In this document: positions 46,480-57,951 of the stretch, one piece after another
Layout of the letters: the number at the start of each line of letters is the position of its first letter
Numbering within the stretch: position 1 is the stretch's first letter
NCBI GenBank assembly: GCA_947311845.1
Contig: CAMZMU010000049.1
Span: forward strand, 10,679,138-10,743,137
Source: Poa pratensis
Lineage: Eukaryota; Streptophyta; Magnoliopsida; Poales; Poaceae
DNA length: 64,000 nt
Reading direction: 5' to 3'
Notes under the pieces: model-generated
What the model was told of the DNA's origin: nothing
The model's database searches: none
Seen by the model: the letters and a program-made list of their open reading frames with translations, nothing else
Made by a program: the position numbers and the translations under genes

Positions 46480-47325
46480 AATGCTTGGTGACATATGCGT
46501 ATTGCCGCCACGGCCGGCCGGAGAAGCAGAAGAAGAGACGCACCAGACGCAACACCTTCACGACCTCCCCGACGACGAAGACGAAGCCGAAACGGGGAAA
46601 GGAGGGGAAGGACCTCGCCTCGCACGCCGACGCCATCGCCACCGTCTTCGACGTCGTCGGCCAGGCACGCACACCTAATCTACAAACTACAAGCCGGAAA
46701 CGCAGGACCGTGGTTCCCCCACTCTCCCGCCGCCGAGGCGGCAGGCGGAGAGGGAGTGAACCACCGGCCTGGCCGGCGGCGCGGTGGAGAAGACGGAGTC
46801 GCCTCCTTATCGCCTGCTCTGCACTGTAGCAAGGGATAAGAGGCGAGGGTTGAAATACATCAAGGGGGTTCTTGTTATTGTTGGTGCAGGTGGTGGTGGT
46901 CTCCTTCTTCGTCTCTGCTCCGGCCGGACTTGGTGGCGAGGGGAGCAGCGTCTGAAGTCGGGTGGGGGCTGGTGGTGGCGGGCCTAGACGGTGCCGAGTC
47001 GGCTGGATGTTTGGCGGTGCTGGGAAGTTGGTGCTGTGGTCGTGCGCGTTCATCGCGTCTAGGTTCCGTGGGTGGCGGCGGGCGACTTTTGCGGTCTTCT
47101 ACAGCATGTGGCGGCGCTCTCTTCCCGGCTGCAGGAGGTACGGCGACGGCGGCGACGTCTAGGTTCTTGGGAGCCGGCGTGGATCCGATTGTGTTTCTTT
47201 CAGGGTGCTTTGTGCAAATTTTAGGGGTCCTTTTGTTTTTTCTTTTCTTTGTTGGACTTGCTTGTAATTTGCACCGAGTATTCTGAATATATGTGTCGGA
47301 TCCTTTCCTCAAAAAAAAAAAAAAA
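46480..47325 (+). mobile_element. Probable poly(A)-tailed retroposed sequence
   Basis: GC-rich sequence followed by a T-rich, TTTTTTCTTTTCTTTGTTGG-containing 3' region and a 15-base A-run (47311-47325), as in grass LINE tails. The first part (46,500-46,680) has a basic open frame but no known domain. No target duplication found, so limits are uncertain. Confidence 0.4.
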
Positions 47326-48138
47326 TTCCAGCAAAAATGAGAAGCTGTTGATTTCTTTTCTGGTAGAGGACAAACAGTCTTTAACTCCCTTCTTAACTGC
47401 CACCATGGATCAGTTTAACCCGGGGCTCCCGTTACAGAAAACTAGGCTCGTCCGGTCACAGTTTCTGGCCTTTGTTTTTACAGCAAAGCGACACTTTATT
47501 CATTGTTTAACAAAGTAACATCCTTTATTAGATCAGGTAGAACAGTGGATGGATGGAGACGGCTAAGAAGGGCAAGGTCAAGAAGACGGCCGTATGTCCG
47601 CGCGTGAGCTCTCTTGGAGGCGTTGCGCACCAAGCAGGCCTTCTTCCCGCCATGGGTGGAGGATCACCATCCCACATAAAATGTCTATCCGAATCCTAAC
47701 TCAATCTAGCTAAATTGTGCGCAGCTGTATTTTCTTCGCTTGGACAATGCTGAAACTTGATGTTCTCAATGGACCAAGATCCAGTGCCTCGCCTATGGCA
47801 AGGCACGCTGTGCCTCGAGGCCACAGATCCACCGTCCATTCCCCATCCAACGCACAGGAGCTGTCAACAGCAAATTAGACCGAGTCCGCTCGTCCTCTTC
47901 CTCTGTTTCTGTCCCTGTTTCTCACGCGCGAGGCAAAATTACCGCCGGCTACATACGCAAGCACCTGCGCCGGTACTTCCATACGCCGACGGCAGCGGCG
48001 TGGACCGCAGTGTACCGCACCAACCTCGGCGGCGACGGCGAGCCGATCCTGCGGGGCAGGAGGAGGCGCAGGGTGGCGATGAGATCGTCTCTGGCGATGG
48101 GCGGCCGGACGCGCAACGCAACAGCAAAAATTCTTTTT

Positions 48139-48290
48139 GCAAATGAGTTAAATACACCATGGGTACCTACCTGTACTATTTCCGAAAGCACAATACGATA
48201 ATCGTACTCAGGAATACGCACGCGATGGTACTCGAACTTGTTGGGACGTGAAACTACGGTACTATCGGGCGTACGAAGGGCGTACGCTGA
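48139..48290. repeat. Inner inverted repeat, left copy (right copy 49966-50113)
   Basis: Contains GAACTTGTTGGGACGTGAAA and CGGGCGTACGAAGGGCGTAC; the complement of both is found at 49,970-50,040. The copies differ by scattered substitutions and small indels, clearly more than expected for a recent duplication. Confidence 0.85.
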
Positions 48291-48459
48291 GCCGAGGCAA
48301 GTGTTGTTGACACGCGTGGTATGCTACGGTGAGACCCGTCGTTTGCATGGAGGGCTTTTTTGCAAAAGAGTCAGCACTAGAAATTCCCCAATCTATCCGA
48401 CCAAATCCCTAGCCTCTCTTGTTCTCTGTCTCTCCACCCGCCTGACTCGCTGAAATCCG

Positions 48460-48975
48460 CCATCGCCATTGCCCCCAAATCCGCTGCTCCGCATATCGCC
48501 GCGACGGGCGTTCAAGGGACACCGCTTCCTCGTCGGCACGAGCGAGGAGCGCGTCGCCGCCAGCCTCGAGCGCGACCACAAGCTCTCGGCCCAGGCCGCC
48601 ATGGCCTGCAGGAAGAAGCGCGCAGAGGCCGTGGCCAGGGCCGTCGAGCGGTACAACCAGGACCCGAGCTACCGCCAGCTGCACGACCGCACCGCGGACA
48701 TGTTCGCCGACCTCCTCGCCGCGGACATGCGGAAGCTCATCGACGGCAAGCTCAACGACCTCTCGCGCCAAGTGGTGCCCGTCGCTGGACAAGTGCTACG
48801 ACAGCTCCACCCTCATCTGCGAGGCCATCGCGTGCCGGCTCTTCCCCAAGGGCTCGGCGCCGGAGCTGCCCGCGGACCTGCCGGACGCGCACTACGCCTA
48901 CCGCGCGCGCGACCGCCTACGCAAGGAGTGCTGGTGCCGCTGCGCGCTGCATATTCTGAAGAAGTAGGTGTCTAG
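48460..48975 (+). pseudogene. Captured DUF2828-family gene fragment
   Basis: Plus-strand sequence encodes part of a plant DUF2828 protein (function unknown). It includes RKKRAEAVARAVERYNQDPS, LHDRTADMFADLLAADMRKL and DGKLNDLS. A small deletion at about 48,768 shifts the frame; the next frame gives KWCPSLDKCYDSSTLICEAI, ACRLFPKGSAPELPADLP and HYAYRARDRLRKE. A second one-base loss near 48,925 moves it again to LVPLRAA before a stop. The N-terminal half and C-terminal part of the family are missing. It sits in the middle of the Mutator-like element, with GC content much higher than the surrounding DNA, and fits transduplication of a host gene. Confidence 0.82.
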
Positions 48976-49965
48976 TGGCTGGTGATGCCAGTGTTGATGC
49001 GAGTGGGTTGGTAGTGTGGTATTTAGGTCGTGTGAACTTCCAGTTAGTTTGAGTTTGTTGTGAACTGCAAATGTGATGTAACGTGAATGCTCTTCTGCAA
49101 GCTATGTACTGCTGTTTAACTTATCAAGTGTGTGCAAGTGTTCAACTATTTGTCAATCTTCTACACCTATTTCAATATTGTTCATTTCTGGAACATTATT
49201 GAGCTATGTACTGAAGTTCTAAGATTTAAAAAGCATCAGGTGACATGAAAACAACCTCACGTATATATAAATATCATCCTGTACCATAACTTACAGGAAT
49301 GCATCAGTGCCAAAATACAGGTACCAAGTAGCAACTAGGTAGCATTACAGCAGATAATGAAAACTACCTAAAAATAATTCGTCACAATCATGTCTAGGCC
49401 AAGCAATGTCCTCCTTCCTCTCATCTTGTTCTCTGTCTATCTGGTTGTTGCCAGGCATACAAGAAATTCGTCACAATCATGCGCAATTCAATTTCTTCAA
49501 TTCAGTTCATAAACCCTAAGGCGCTAACCCCCAAACCCGCATAACCCTGAACCAAAATCGAATGAAAAAACCTAGCAACATTGTTCTATCCCGCCACAAT
49601 TAACTAATACATGCTGGAATCCCTAAAAATGGTACTTTTCCGACGGCGCCATGGAGATTCATGAGCATGCATGGAACTTACCGTAAGCAGGGGAGGGTCT
49701 CCTTTGGGGCGATGAACTAGGGCATCGCCACCTCCTAGCCGACAAAGATGAGCAGTAGACGCGGCACGCCCAAATCCAGGTTCCGCGGCGACGGTGGTGA
49801 CAGACAACCCCACGCAGCCGCCTGCCTGTTCCGCGTGTGGAGACAAAGGGGCAGGGAGAGTGGGGGTTGACGACATAAATTGTCTGTGATCCAGGGGATA
49901 TATCGATTAAATGCAGGGTCTCCGCTCCGCTCGGACAAAATAGAGCCACGTCGCCGCCAACTGCC
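48976..49965. other. Non-coding centre of the Mutator-like element
   Basis: Continues from the gene fragment with 3'-region-like AT-rich sequence. No further gene is recognised up to the inner inverted repeat. Confidence 0.5.
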
Positions 49966-51115
49966 GCATGTACGCCCTTCATACGCCCAATAGTACCGTA
50001 GTTTCACGTCCCAACAAGTTCGAGTACCATCGCGTGCATATTCCTAAGTATGAGTACCGTATTGTGCTTTCGAAAATAGTAAGGTACCACGGTGTATTTA
50101 ACTCTTTGCAAATTTGCGAAGATCAGCTAGCTAGCATCGTTTGCAAAGATCAGCTAGCTAGCCACGGCAAAACCCAGGGACGCGTACTGGTACTAGCTAG
50201 CAGCACGAATAAGGCCCTCGAGTCACGTACTAGTACACAAGGAGCTTATCTGCTATTTGTAAAGGTGTACATCGCAGAGAGGCACGAACCACGGAGGATT
50301 GCGTCACCGCGGGGACGGCCGCGCCCTACCACCGCCACGTCGAGCAGAGAAGACACCACCGCTCGCTGGCTGGCCATCGACGGCGTGGGGCACGCTGCAG
50401 GAGTTCCTGGCTTCCCGCACATCGCCGACGCCAAGGTCGGCCGTGGCAACCGTCCGACGAGCTCCCCACGCCGATCCAGCCAGGCAATCGTGCGTGCTCC
50501 AGTTGCCGGCCAGGACGCGGAGATAGTGCGTGTAGGGCGGCGCACTCGCTGGCCGGCCATCCCGCTCGCCTACGGCGGCGCCCTGACGGGAGCTGGCCTC
50601 TTTTCCTGCATCTCGGCGACAGGACCAGCAGCAGCGAGGCTCGGCGACGGGACCAGCAGCTCACCTCGCGCCGTCCCGTGACGAACAGAGGAAGGGAATG
50701 GTCCGCCGGGATGGACCGAGCGGAGCGGACTGTGTCTAATTTGCTGTTGACCACTTCTGTGCGTTGGATGGGAAATGGACGGTAGATGTGTGGCCTCGAG
50801 GCACAGCGTGCCTTGCCATAGGCGAGGCACTGGATCTCAGTCGTTCTCAATAGCTTGAGCAATCTGAAAACAATCGGTCAAAACTGTAGCATATGTACTC
50901 CAAATATCAATGGTACCAATGCGTGCGTTTATCAATTCCAAACTATCTGACTCAACAATTACAGAGGAAGAACCCTTGTATGCTATTACCTCGAGTCCAA
51001 ACTTAGAGAATTTGCTTCAGTTGTACCAGCGTCGAGCATATTGGTCAGAATTTTTGCACCACCCTAATAGATCCCTAGCAAAACATGTTCTTGTCCGCTA
51101 CTTTAAACGTTCAAC

Positions 51116-52550
51116 TAGGTAAATGTGGCGCGTCGTCACGCCGCGCCTTTAGTGAGAAAAAGTAGTGATATTTTTGGTAGAAGTTAAATTATGTTGGAAT
51201 CAAATTTATATGGATCAACAAAAATGCATTTAATCATTAAAAAGTGTGAGAAAGAGTAGTGACATTTTGGTAGAAGTTAAATTATATCGAAAGCAAATTT
51301 ATATGCAACAACAAAAATGCATTTAAGTGTAGAACGTAAAAACATGAATTTTTTAGTGTATTTTTTTGTGTAAAAAGTACGGAAATTCGTTAAATTTGAA
51401 GTTTTTTTATATATCGTTTGCATTATTATGACCCGTTGGGGAAAAAAATCAATGTTTATTATAGTCAACGCAGGTAGTAGCTGTAAATAGTAGCGCACGT
51501 TGGGGATGGTGTGGATGATTTTTGGCTGTTGGATGGAGCGGATCGAACGGGCGTGGTTACGGAGTGACGTGGCTCAGCAGAGTGGGAGTGGTTTTTTCCA
51601 ACTTTTATATGTAGATCTATTTTTGTGATCATTTTTTTTCATATTTGTGTATAGTGGTGTGAAGAATTTAAATGTGAAAATGTATATGTTCGGAAGTTGT
51701 TCGAATTTAAATCTATTAGAATTATATATTTTTTAAAATATTTTTAAGTTGTGCTCATATTTGAATTATGTTTACGTTTATTGATGATCAGATTTGGAAG
51801 GCATACAAATTTTGAAATATTCAAATATGGTATGCGATCGTACGTAGTACAAGTGTGTATTTTTATGTTCATGTTGATATATTTGTCATATTTTTCGACG
51901 GATAGTTTTGAAGTTGTTGATATACTTTACATTTTACATTTTTCTTATGTTTTTCTTTTGCTCAAATAATACTCTAAATATTTATGATTTTTTTTTAGAC
52001 AAATGACTTCGTTATTATAAGTTGAAACATTGCTTATGGCGTTTAGACAAATGACTCCATTATTAAGAGAGATGTGAAATGTTTGGAGTGTTGGGACAAA
52101 AATGGATTCATTATCATTTGTTTAAGCAGTTGGAACATTGCTTAAACAGTACTTCCTTTTTTTTTTGCTTTTGCCTAAACAATACTCAGAATAATTTACA
52201 TTTTACTTAGGTCGTATTTAAATGTTTACTAAATTAAAATTATTCGAATGTACTTAAGTTGTATTTAAATTTTTACTAAATTGAAATGTCTAAAAATGTT
52301 TGTATCTTGTCGTAAGTAGTTAGCATGTATTTTTCTGGGTATTTCGATTTTTTTTCATATTTTTCTGAAGGGTAGATTTTAAACTATTGATTTTGCAATA
52401 TGAATCTTTTTTCTAGAACTTGTAAAAGCAAATTGTTTTTTTTCGAATTTTAACATTTTTATGTAATTGTGAAATATATGACAATTGGGATCCACATGTC
52501 AGGATTTTAATAAATATGAAACTGTTTAAGGGAAAAAAACTGACAGCGGG
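51116..52550. other. AT-rich intergenic stretch
   Basis: Includes a diverged 94-bp tandem duplication (about 51,152-51,335) around GGTAGAAGTTAAATTAT. Another short duplicated phrase, TTTAGACAAATGACT, is at about 51,995 and 52,042. No gene seen. Confidence 0.5.
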
Positions 52551-52556
52551 CCGTGA

Positions 52557-52577
52557 TGACGTCATTGGATGACGTCA
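52557..52577. promoter_or_regulatory. Paired TGACGTCA palindromes
   Basis: Two perfect TGACGTCA sites start at 52557 and 52570, 13 bp apart. This is the palindrome bound by plant TGA-type and other bZIP factors. They lie at the boundary between AT-rich DNA and a GC-rich island. Confidence 0.5.
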
Positions 52578-52975
52578 CTCGCCGGCAGTGGGTGCGGCCG
52601 CGCCCGCCGAGCTCGCGCTCGACCAGGCGAGCACGCGCGAGGGACCGAGGCCACGCAGAGGCGACAGAGGAGGTGGAGGGGAGCAGATTGGGCGGCGGCT
52701 CGGACCATTTGGTCACCGGAGCCGCCGGCAGCGAGGAAGAAGGTGGCGGCGACGGCCTGCGAGAACGTTCGCGTCGATTCCGGCGAACACACCGCGTTCC
52801 GACAGGTGGCTGTCAGCGAGGAGGGTGAGGAGGAGGCAGCGGAGCTCGCCATGCTCGTCGATTTGTTCAGGGAGGAGCAAAGAGGTGGCGGTGAACGTCG
52901 GCGGCGCCGGCGAGGTCGGTCGTCGCGGGAGAGAGAGAGGAGGGAAGGAGGGATTTGTGGATCTTTTTGCTAAAA
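52578..52975 (+). other. GC-rich island, unrecognised frames
   Basis: Open frames exist on both strands. The plus-strand frame with VAATACENVRVDSGEHTAFR and EEEAAELAMLVDLFREEQ has protein-like composition, but I do not recognise it. It ends in GAGAGAGAGAGG sequence. Could be a captured first exon. Confidence 0.25.
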
Positions 52976-53014
52976 AGTCCTTGCTGTTCCGCGTAATTGC
53001 AAATAATTACATTT

Positions 53015-53358
53015 CAGTAAGATTTGTACGTAGGAAGGACTGATACTGAAATTTCGTAAAATACAGGGACTTTTTTGAAAAAAATCAGCGGGCACTGTTA
53101 CACTGTAGCGGGGCACAGTAAAACAGTAGCAGAAGCGCTGGCTCGTTGTCGAAGCGAGAATTCGGTGCGCCTTAATATAGTTAGGTAATTTCAGTAAGAT
53201 TTGTCTGTAGGAAGGACTGATACTGAAATTTCATAAAATACAGGGACTTTTTTGCAAAAAACCAGTGGGCGGGGCACAATAAAACAGTAGCAGAAGCGCT
53301 GGCTCGCTGTCGAAGCGAGAATTCGGTGCGCCTTAATATAGTGTAATTAGGTAATTTG
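53015..53358. repeat. 177-bp tandem duplication
   Basis: Two adjacent copies begin CAGTAAGATTTGT (53015 and 53192) and end GGTGCGCCTTAATATAGT. The second lacks about 15 bp of the GCGGGCACTGTTACACTGTA part and has a 5-bp insert near its end. Probably a duplicated transposon end, class unknown. Confidence 0.85.
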
Positions 53359-53359
53359 T

Positions 53360-54020
53360 AGTGGGAGTCGGGACTTGGCGCTCCAAACCGAGATTGCTGA
53401 CTTGCGTTGGTCAAGACCAGGGTTGCTGACGTGCGCGTACAGAGAGAGAAGCAGGTGAGCACGCTGCCCCTGGCGTGTGGTTCGGCCACCACCGTCGTCG
53501 AGCCGTTCTCTGCAGGTCCTCGATGTGCTCATGCAGTGGACCACACATCACAACTTCGCGTTCGCCACCAAGCCATCGAGATCTTCGATGAGGAAGAGGC
53601 CGCCGCGGCATGCTGCATCCGGAGGCAGCCGTTTCTGCCGGAGACGGACGCTGTCGCACCTCCTGCGGTTATCGGAGATGAAGAAGCTCGAGTTGGGCAC
53701 GCCGAGGGTCGTCTCGCTCACGGCCCACCTCGAGGATGCCGTGGTGGATCGCCTTCTGGCCGCGCTCGACGCCATGGATGCCGCTCTGTGCTGGGAGTGA
53801 GCGCACGCAGCTCTGGCGGATGGCAACGCAGGGCGTCTCATCCGATGCGCTCGGCGCGCGAGCTCCGCCTCTGTCGTGCGGTCGGCGAGCTCCCCGGTAT
53901 TGCTACTCCAAGCATGACCACTGCCGTCTGCCGGCCTTCCGCTATGAGCTCCTCAGGCTCCTGTCAATTCAGTGGCACAGGCGCTGCCGCCGGCCTTGAA
54001 GAAATTGAGCTCATGATTCG
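53360..54020 (+). other. Gene-like GC-rich fragment with a possible intron
   Basis: GAGAAGCAG|GTGAGCACG at about 53,454 and CTCTGCAG|GTCCTCG at about 53,516 could bound a 60-bp intron. After it one frame reads LDVLMQWTTHHNFAF and then LSHLLRLSEMKKLELGTPRV, ending at 53800. No family is recognised. It may be a captured fragment like that in the neighbouring Mutator-like element. Confidence 0.3.
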
Positions 54021-54829
54021 CAGGAATGTGAGTTCGCCCAATTTTGTGATAGGAAGACTTCCATCAAGGCTTGGGGTCGTCATCGTTTGGGAATTCAGCC
54101 TACGGGGCATTGCCGGTGGGTGACGGCTAAATTCAGAGCGAAAATTGACATGTCAGAAAATTTCAGTCAAAATTAATTACACAGACCATGAAATAAAATA
54201 AACAAATCCGATAGTGAATAGCGTCAAAATGAAGTTGGGCTCTAAATTTGGTCCATTGTCTATATTAATAACAATTTATCATTTTCAGTGCTGATGTCGA
54301 GTTTCAAATTTAGACTTAAATTTTTGCGACATGTATATTTATATTATGTCAATTTCCTTACTTTTTCAAAAAAATTGAAAACTATTTTGATACTAAACCG
54401 GAAATGGGTGCACCGGTTGCAAAGATTTGGCTGTCTCACAGCATACATTCTCAAGAATACAATACATCATCCACACTGCATACAGAATACAAAGGTAGCT
54501 CAAAGAACCTAGGCCAGTTATCCCATTAACCAATGGTTGGACGCTCTGCACGGGGGAAATATCCCGGAGGACGGTCAGCGCTATACACATAACTTATTGT
54601 CTTTCTAAACCCACGCGGGTGATACTTTTTATCGTGTTGTGAAGTCGTATACTTAATTCAGTACAGACGTGGCCACAATTAACACCCCAATACAGAAACT
54701 TTGGGGGGGGGGGGGGGGGAACACCTGCTAGCTATCTCCATCCGTACCCTTAAAATTTGTCTGACACCTCCTAAACTCTATCCTCTTTGGGGTGTCGGAC
54801 ACTTGTCCAACCATTTCCAAGTTGCCTGC
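54021..54829. other. Intergenic with 17-base G-run
   Basis: AT-rich, no gene. A homopolymer of 17 G at 54703-54719 is prone to length errors in sequencing. Confidence 0.5.
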
Positions 54830-57208
54830 TGAAAGAACATGGTTGCCCCATGTGTGGTTTTGATAATTAATGATAATCTTTATGAACTAATGTGTATATT
54901 GAGATATCCTTATAGGTTTGTCCATAGGCAACACTTGAACTCCATGTGTTGGATTCAATGTTGAATGCCTTGAAGGTCATTGGATATAATGAATATATTT
55001 GAGATGATCAAGAAAGAAGAAAAGATATAATGTTGATCAAAGCGAACTTGAAAAGAATGTGGATTCAAGTGATCAACACACAAAGCTAAAATGTTGCACC
55101 ATGTGGGATCATGTGATCCAATGGTATGGTAAGCAATTGTCTATATAGCTTTGTGAACTAACCCATGATGTGTATGTGTGGAGTATCCATGTGGGTTTAG
55201 GTATCTTCTCATGGGTTCGCATCAAAAGGAAGATTGCATATAGCCTATGGAGGACGATGTCAGGTGTTGGGCGTCATCAAGATAATGGTCGAAGTGAAGA
55301 CGTGCCTTAGAGAGGCTCTCCTGTAATGGAGTATGGGGGAGCAACATGTGAGTCTTCACCAAGCGAAGCGCAATCAAGAAAGGTGGTCCACTTGAAGAGA
55401 TCAAGATTGTCATCATCTAGCTCAAGTGGAATGCGCAAGGCAAAGATATAATCTTGATAGGGTTTCTATTTTACCGGTCTCGTGGTGTTAGTTGGGAGAC
55501 CGGGTTATAGGATAGTTTGCGCTCCATCAAGAGGGGCTCTTGAATGAGTAACTTGATCGTATCATCGTAGAGAGCTCAAACCTTTGCATCCTTGGCATCA
55601 TCTTTCTTGTTTCTTGTTTGGCCTTTATCTTTGTTGGGTTTTGGTGCTTGTCGTGATCTTCATGACAAGTCCAAGTTCTCCGAAAATGGATTTCGTATGG
55701 AAAACTTGTTGCGTTTTCGGTGTTGGAAATATCATCGGTTTATCCTTGAAGAAAGTTTCACACCTTCCTATGTGTGGTGACTTTACTCTATTTAGGGTTA
55801 TTGATATTTCCAACCTCGTTGGTCTCATCTCGTTTGGAGTTTCCTTGCGAAAGCTATTGCAGTTCTGGTACCAGGCAGAATTCCTTTCTGGCGGTAGTAC
55901 CGCTGGGTGCAGCGGTAGTACCGCTCCCACTGGGAGCAGCACTGCTGCAGCACTCGAGGTGCTTCCCTGGGCGGTAGTACCGCGGGCAGTACCGCGCCTT
56001 CCAGGCAGCGGTACTACCGCTGGAACTACCGCTCAAGGTACCACCAGGAGGGATTTTGCCTCTGTACTCCTAACGGTACCCGGGCGGTAGCAACCACGTA
56101 GTACCGCTAGAATATCTCGAATTTATTCGAGGCTTGCCCAGCGGTAGTACCGGCCGCTCACCGGTAGTACCGCTCTCTGGTGGCAGCGGTTGTACCACGA
56201 GGTACCGCTACGCCTGGGAGCAGTACTCACCTGAGTACCGCCAGGAGCCCAGTTGGCGGTAGTACCGCTGGTTCCCAGCGGTAGTACCGCCGGGCACGAA
56301 ATTGCACATAACGGTCAGTTTTTCGGGGGACCTATTTAAGGGGTCGTCTTCCCCAACGGTTCCCTAACTCTAGAGCTCGTATTTTGCCCCCATTGCTGAC
56401 CCTCCTTGAGCTTGCTATCTCTCTATCCCTCCAATGATTCTTGCTCCTTCTTGAGAGAAAAGAGAGAGGATATCTAGATCTACCTTTCCACCAATCAATC
56501 TCTCCTCTTAGTGAGTGCTAGTCTTTGGATCTAGATCTTGGGATTCATTTGGTTGTTTCCTTGCTCTTCCTCCCATCTTCCTCCATAGCATTAGTTGCTT
56601 TGGTGGGATTTGAGAGTGAAGGGCTTTGAGCACTTCTTGTGTTCTTGCCATTGCATTAGGTGCATCGGTTTGAGTTCTCCACGGTAATTCGTGGAAGTGA
56701 AGTTTGAGAAGCTAACCATCTTTGTGGATTGCCTCGTGGGTTAGTTGTAACCCTAGGAGGCATTTGTGAGTTTCGGAGCTTTATCTTGTTGCTAAGCTCC
56801 GGGACATTGTTGGGAGGCTCCAAGCTTATTGTGGAGTTCCCCTTCCTTTGTGTATTGGTTTGGTCAACGCTTTCAAGTCGACCTCATAGTGGAACCGGAG
56901 AATAGAGTGAGCACATCCGTGCTATTGGAGTGCCAAGGTGGCTCCACACTCCTCCAATGTAGACGTACTTCCCTTGGGAAGGAACTACGGAAAACATCTC
57001 CTCGTGTCCACATTGCGGTTATCTCTATACCTTACTACTTGTATTCCGCTGCGTATCTTGCTTACTTGTATCACATAGGTTGTATCCTTCTAGTTGCACA
57101 TCTAGTCAACCTTGTGATATCTTGCTAAGCTTTATTATTAAGAAAAGGTTAAAATTGGTAGCCGCCTATCCACCCCCCCCCCCTCTAGGCGACATCCTCG
57201 TACTTTCA
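54830..57208 (+). mobile_element. Long LTR, 2.38 kb, with palindromic repeat array
   Basis: Begins TGAAAGAACATGGTTGCCCC and ends CATCCTCGTACTTTCA. These are the edges of a common wheat-group LTR as I recall it. It has a promoter-like TATTTAAGG near 56,333 and an 11-base C-run (57173-57183). The first base after it does not give a standard primer-binding site, and no 5-bp duplication is visible at the two edges, so it is either a rearranged solo LTR or truncated. No coding frame. Confidence 0.6.
55890..56300. repeat. Array of GCGGTAGTACCGC palindromes
   Basis: About fifteen copies or near copies of GCGGTAGTACCGC or its half, irregularly spaced 15-40 bp, often self-complementary. They lie inside the long LTR, upstream of its TATA-like motif. 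Confidence 0.85.
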
Positions 57209-57327
57209 TTTGGCACACCGGCAAATCCAAATCAAAATGCAGCCTTATAAAGGGATACATTTCATTTTCATTTGACTTTTTACATAAGTTTGGAAGAAAT
57301 TTGCCTAGCCTAAACCCTAGTCGATCT

Positions 57328-57951
57328 CTAGTCGCCGTCGGAGATGTAGATGACGCTACCATCGTAGGGTTCCGGCTGCTGTGATGGACCTACCTCCTCC
57401 TTCCTTACGCCCTGCTCCACGATGTCGTCGGTTTGCTCCGCCTTCATGACGGTCGGCGGATGCTGGCTCGCCTCAGACTGCTGCTCTAGCGACGCGAGCC
57501 TCACCAGGTAGAAGATGGGCAGTCCTCCGGGTCGAGCAGATGGCGCAGCGACGGCACGGGGTCGCTGGCAAAACGGAGAAGGGCAGCGTGAAACCGGATG
57601 TGTCCCTATCGCCGATGGTGTCCCGGAGAGGCGACGACATGCGCCATTCTAGGGGGAGGTCCTTCTCGAGCACGGGTTGGAGCTCATCATTGACAGCATC
57701 GCCACTGCGACGCTTGGCCCCGACTCCTCCTCGACGGCGGCGAACGTGTCAGGCCGTTTGCGCCCTGGCTCCTCCTTGACGGCGTCTGGGAGGGTGTTGC
57801 GCACCTTGCTCCCGGGCTCCTCCTTGATGATGCGGAGCAGAGCAATGCACCGTGGAGCTACCTGGCGAGGCGGCTCTGACGCGACAGAGGCGGCTCCAGA
57901 GGCACGCTGGCGTGCCCAGGTGATGGCCCTTGACGTAGTTACCTGCGTCAA
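57328..57951 (-). pseudogene. Degraded minus-strand ORF with KEEPG repeats
   Basis: The first frame (from 57951) reads ITWARQRASGAASVASEPPR, then IIKEEPGSKV and VKEEPGRKR. After frame changes another frame gives EKDLPLEWRMSS. The last frame runs LPIFYLVRLASLEQQSE to EPYDGSVIYISDGD and a stop at 57328-57330. It looks like one coding sequence with about three frame changes. I do not recognise a named family; proteins of this style occur in repeat-rich grass DNA. Confidence 0.5.

Larger units (their letters stand above)
47772..50842. mobile_element. Mutator-like (Pack-MULE type) element, 3,071 bp
   Basis: Long inverted ends begin GACCAAGATCCAGTGCC (left) and GACTGAGATCCAGTGCC (right, complement) and match for about 120 bp. 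They are flanked by a 10-bp duplication, GTTCTCAATG (47762-47771) and GTTCTCAATA (50843-50852). A second inverted pair lies further in (48,139-48,290 and 49,966-50,113). Between outer and inner pairs each arm has a different GC-rich segment. The centre carries a plant DUF2828 gene fragment. There is no MuDR-type transposase, so the element is non-autonomous. Long inverted ends, a 9-11 bp duplication and host gene pieces are the marks of Pack-MULEs. Confidence 0.85.
47496..51115 (-). pseudogene. RNase H (RVT_3-type) domain of a LINE, split by the Mutator-like element
   Basis: Two separated minus-strand pieces join across 47772-50842. The upstream piece (51115-50843) reads FGLEVIAYKGSSSVIVESDS, then IDIWSTYATVLTDCFQIA and ends QAIEN. 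The downstream piece (47771-47496) continues IKFQHCPSEENTAAHNLARL and, after frame changes, closes with DVTLLNNE and a stop at 47496-47498. This is the C-terminal RNase H domain that ends many grass LINE ORF2 proteins and related stand-alone genes. It has stops and frameshifts besides the insertion. The rest of ORF2 is not recognised upstream. Confidence 0.8.

Noticed and set aside
51150..53345. A CACTA element bounded by TAGTG at 51154 and 53343
   Set aside because: Both sites have the same orientation, there is no matching inverted start, and no target duplication.
55890..56300. CRISPR-like or origin-type repeat array
   Set aside because: Motifs are palindromic, irregularly spaced and inside an LTR; no associated genes.
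54830..57208. Solo LTR with a verified target duplication
   Set aside because: The five bases on the two sides do not match, so only the LTR call is kept, not a clean solo-LTR insertion.
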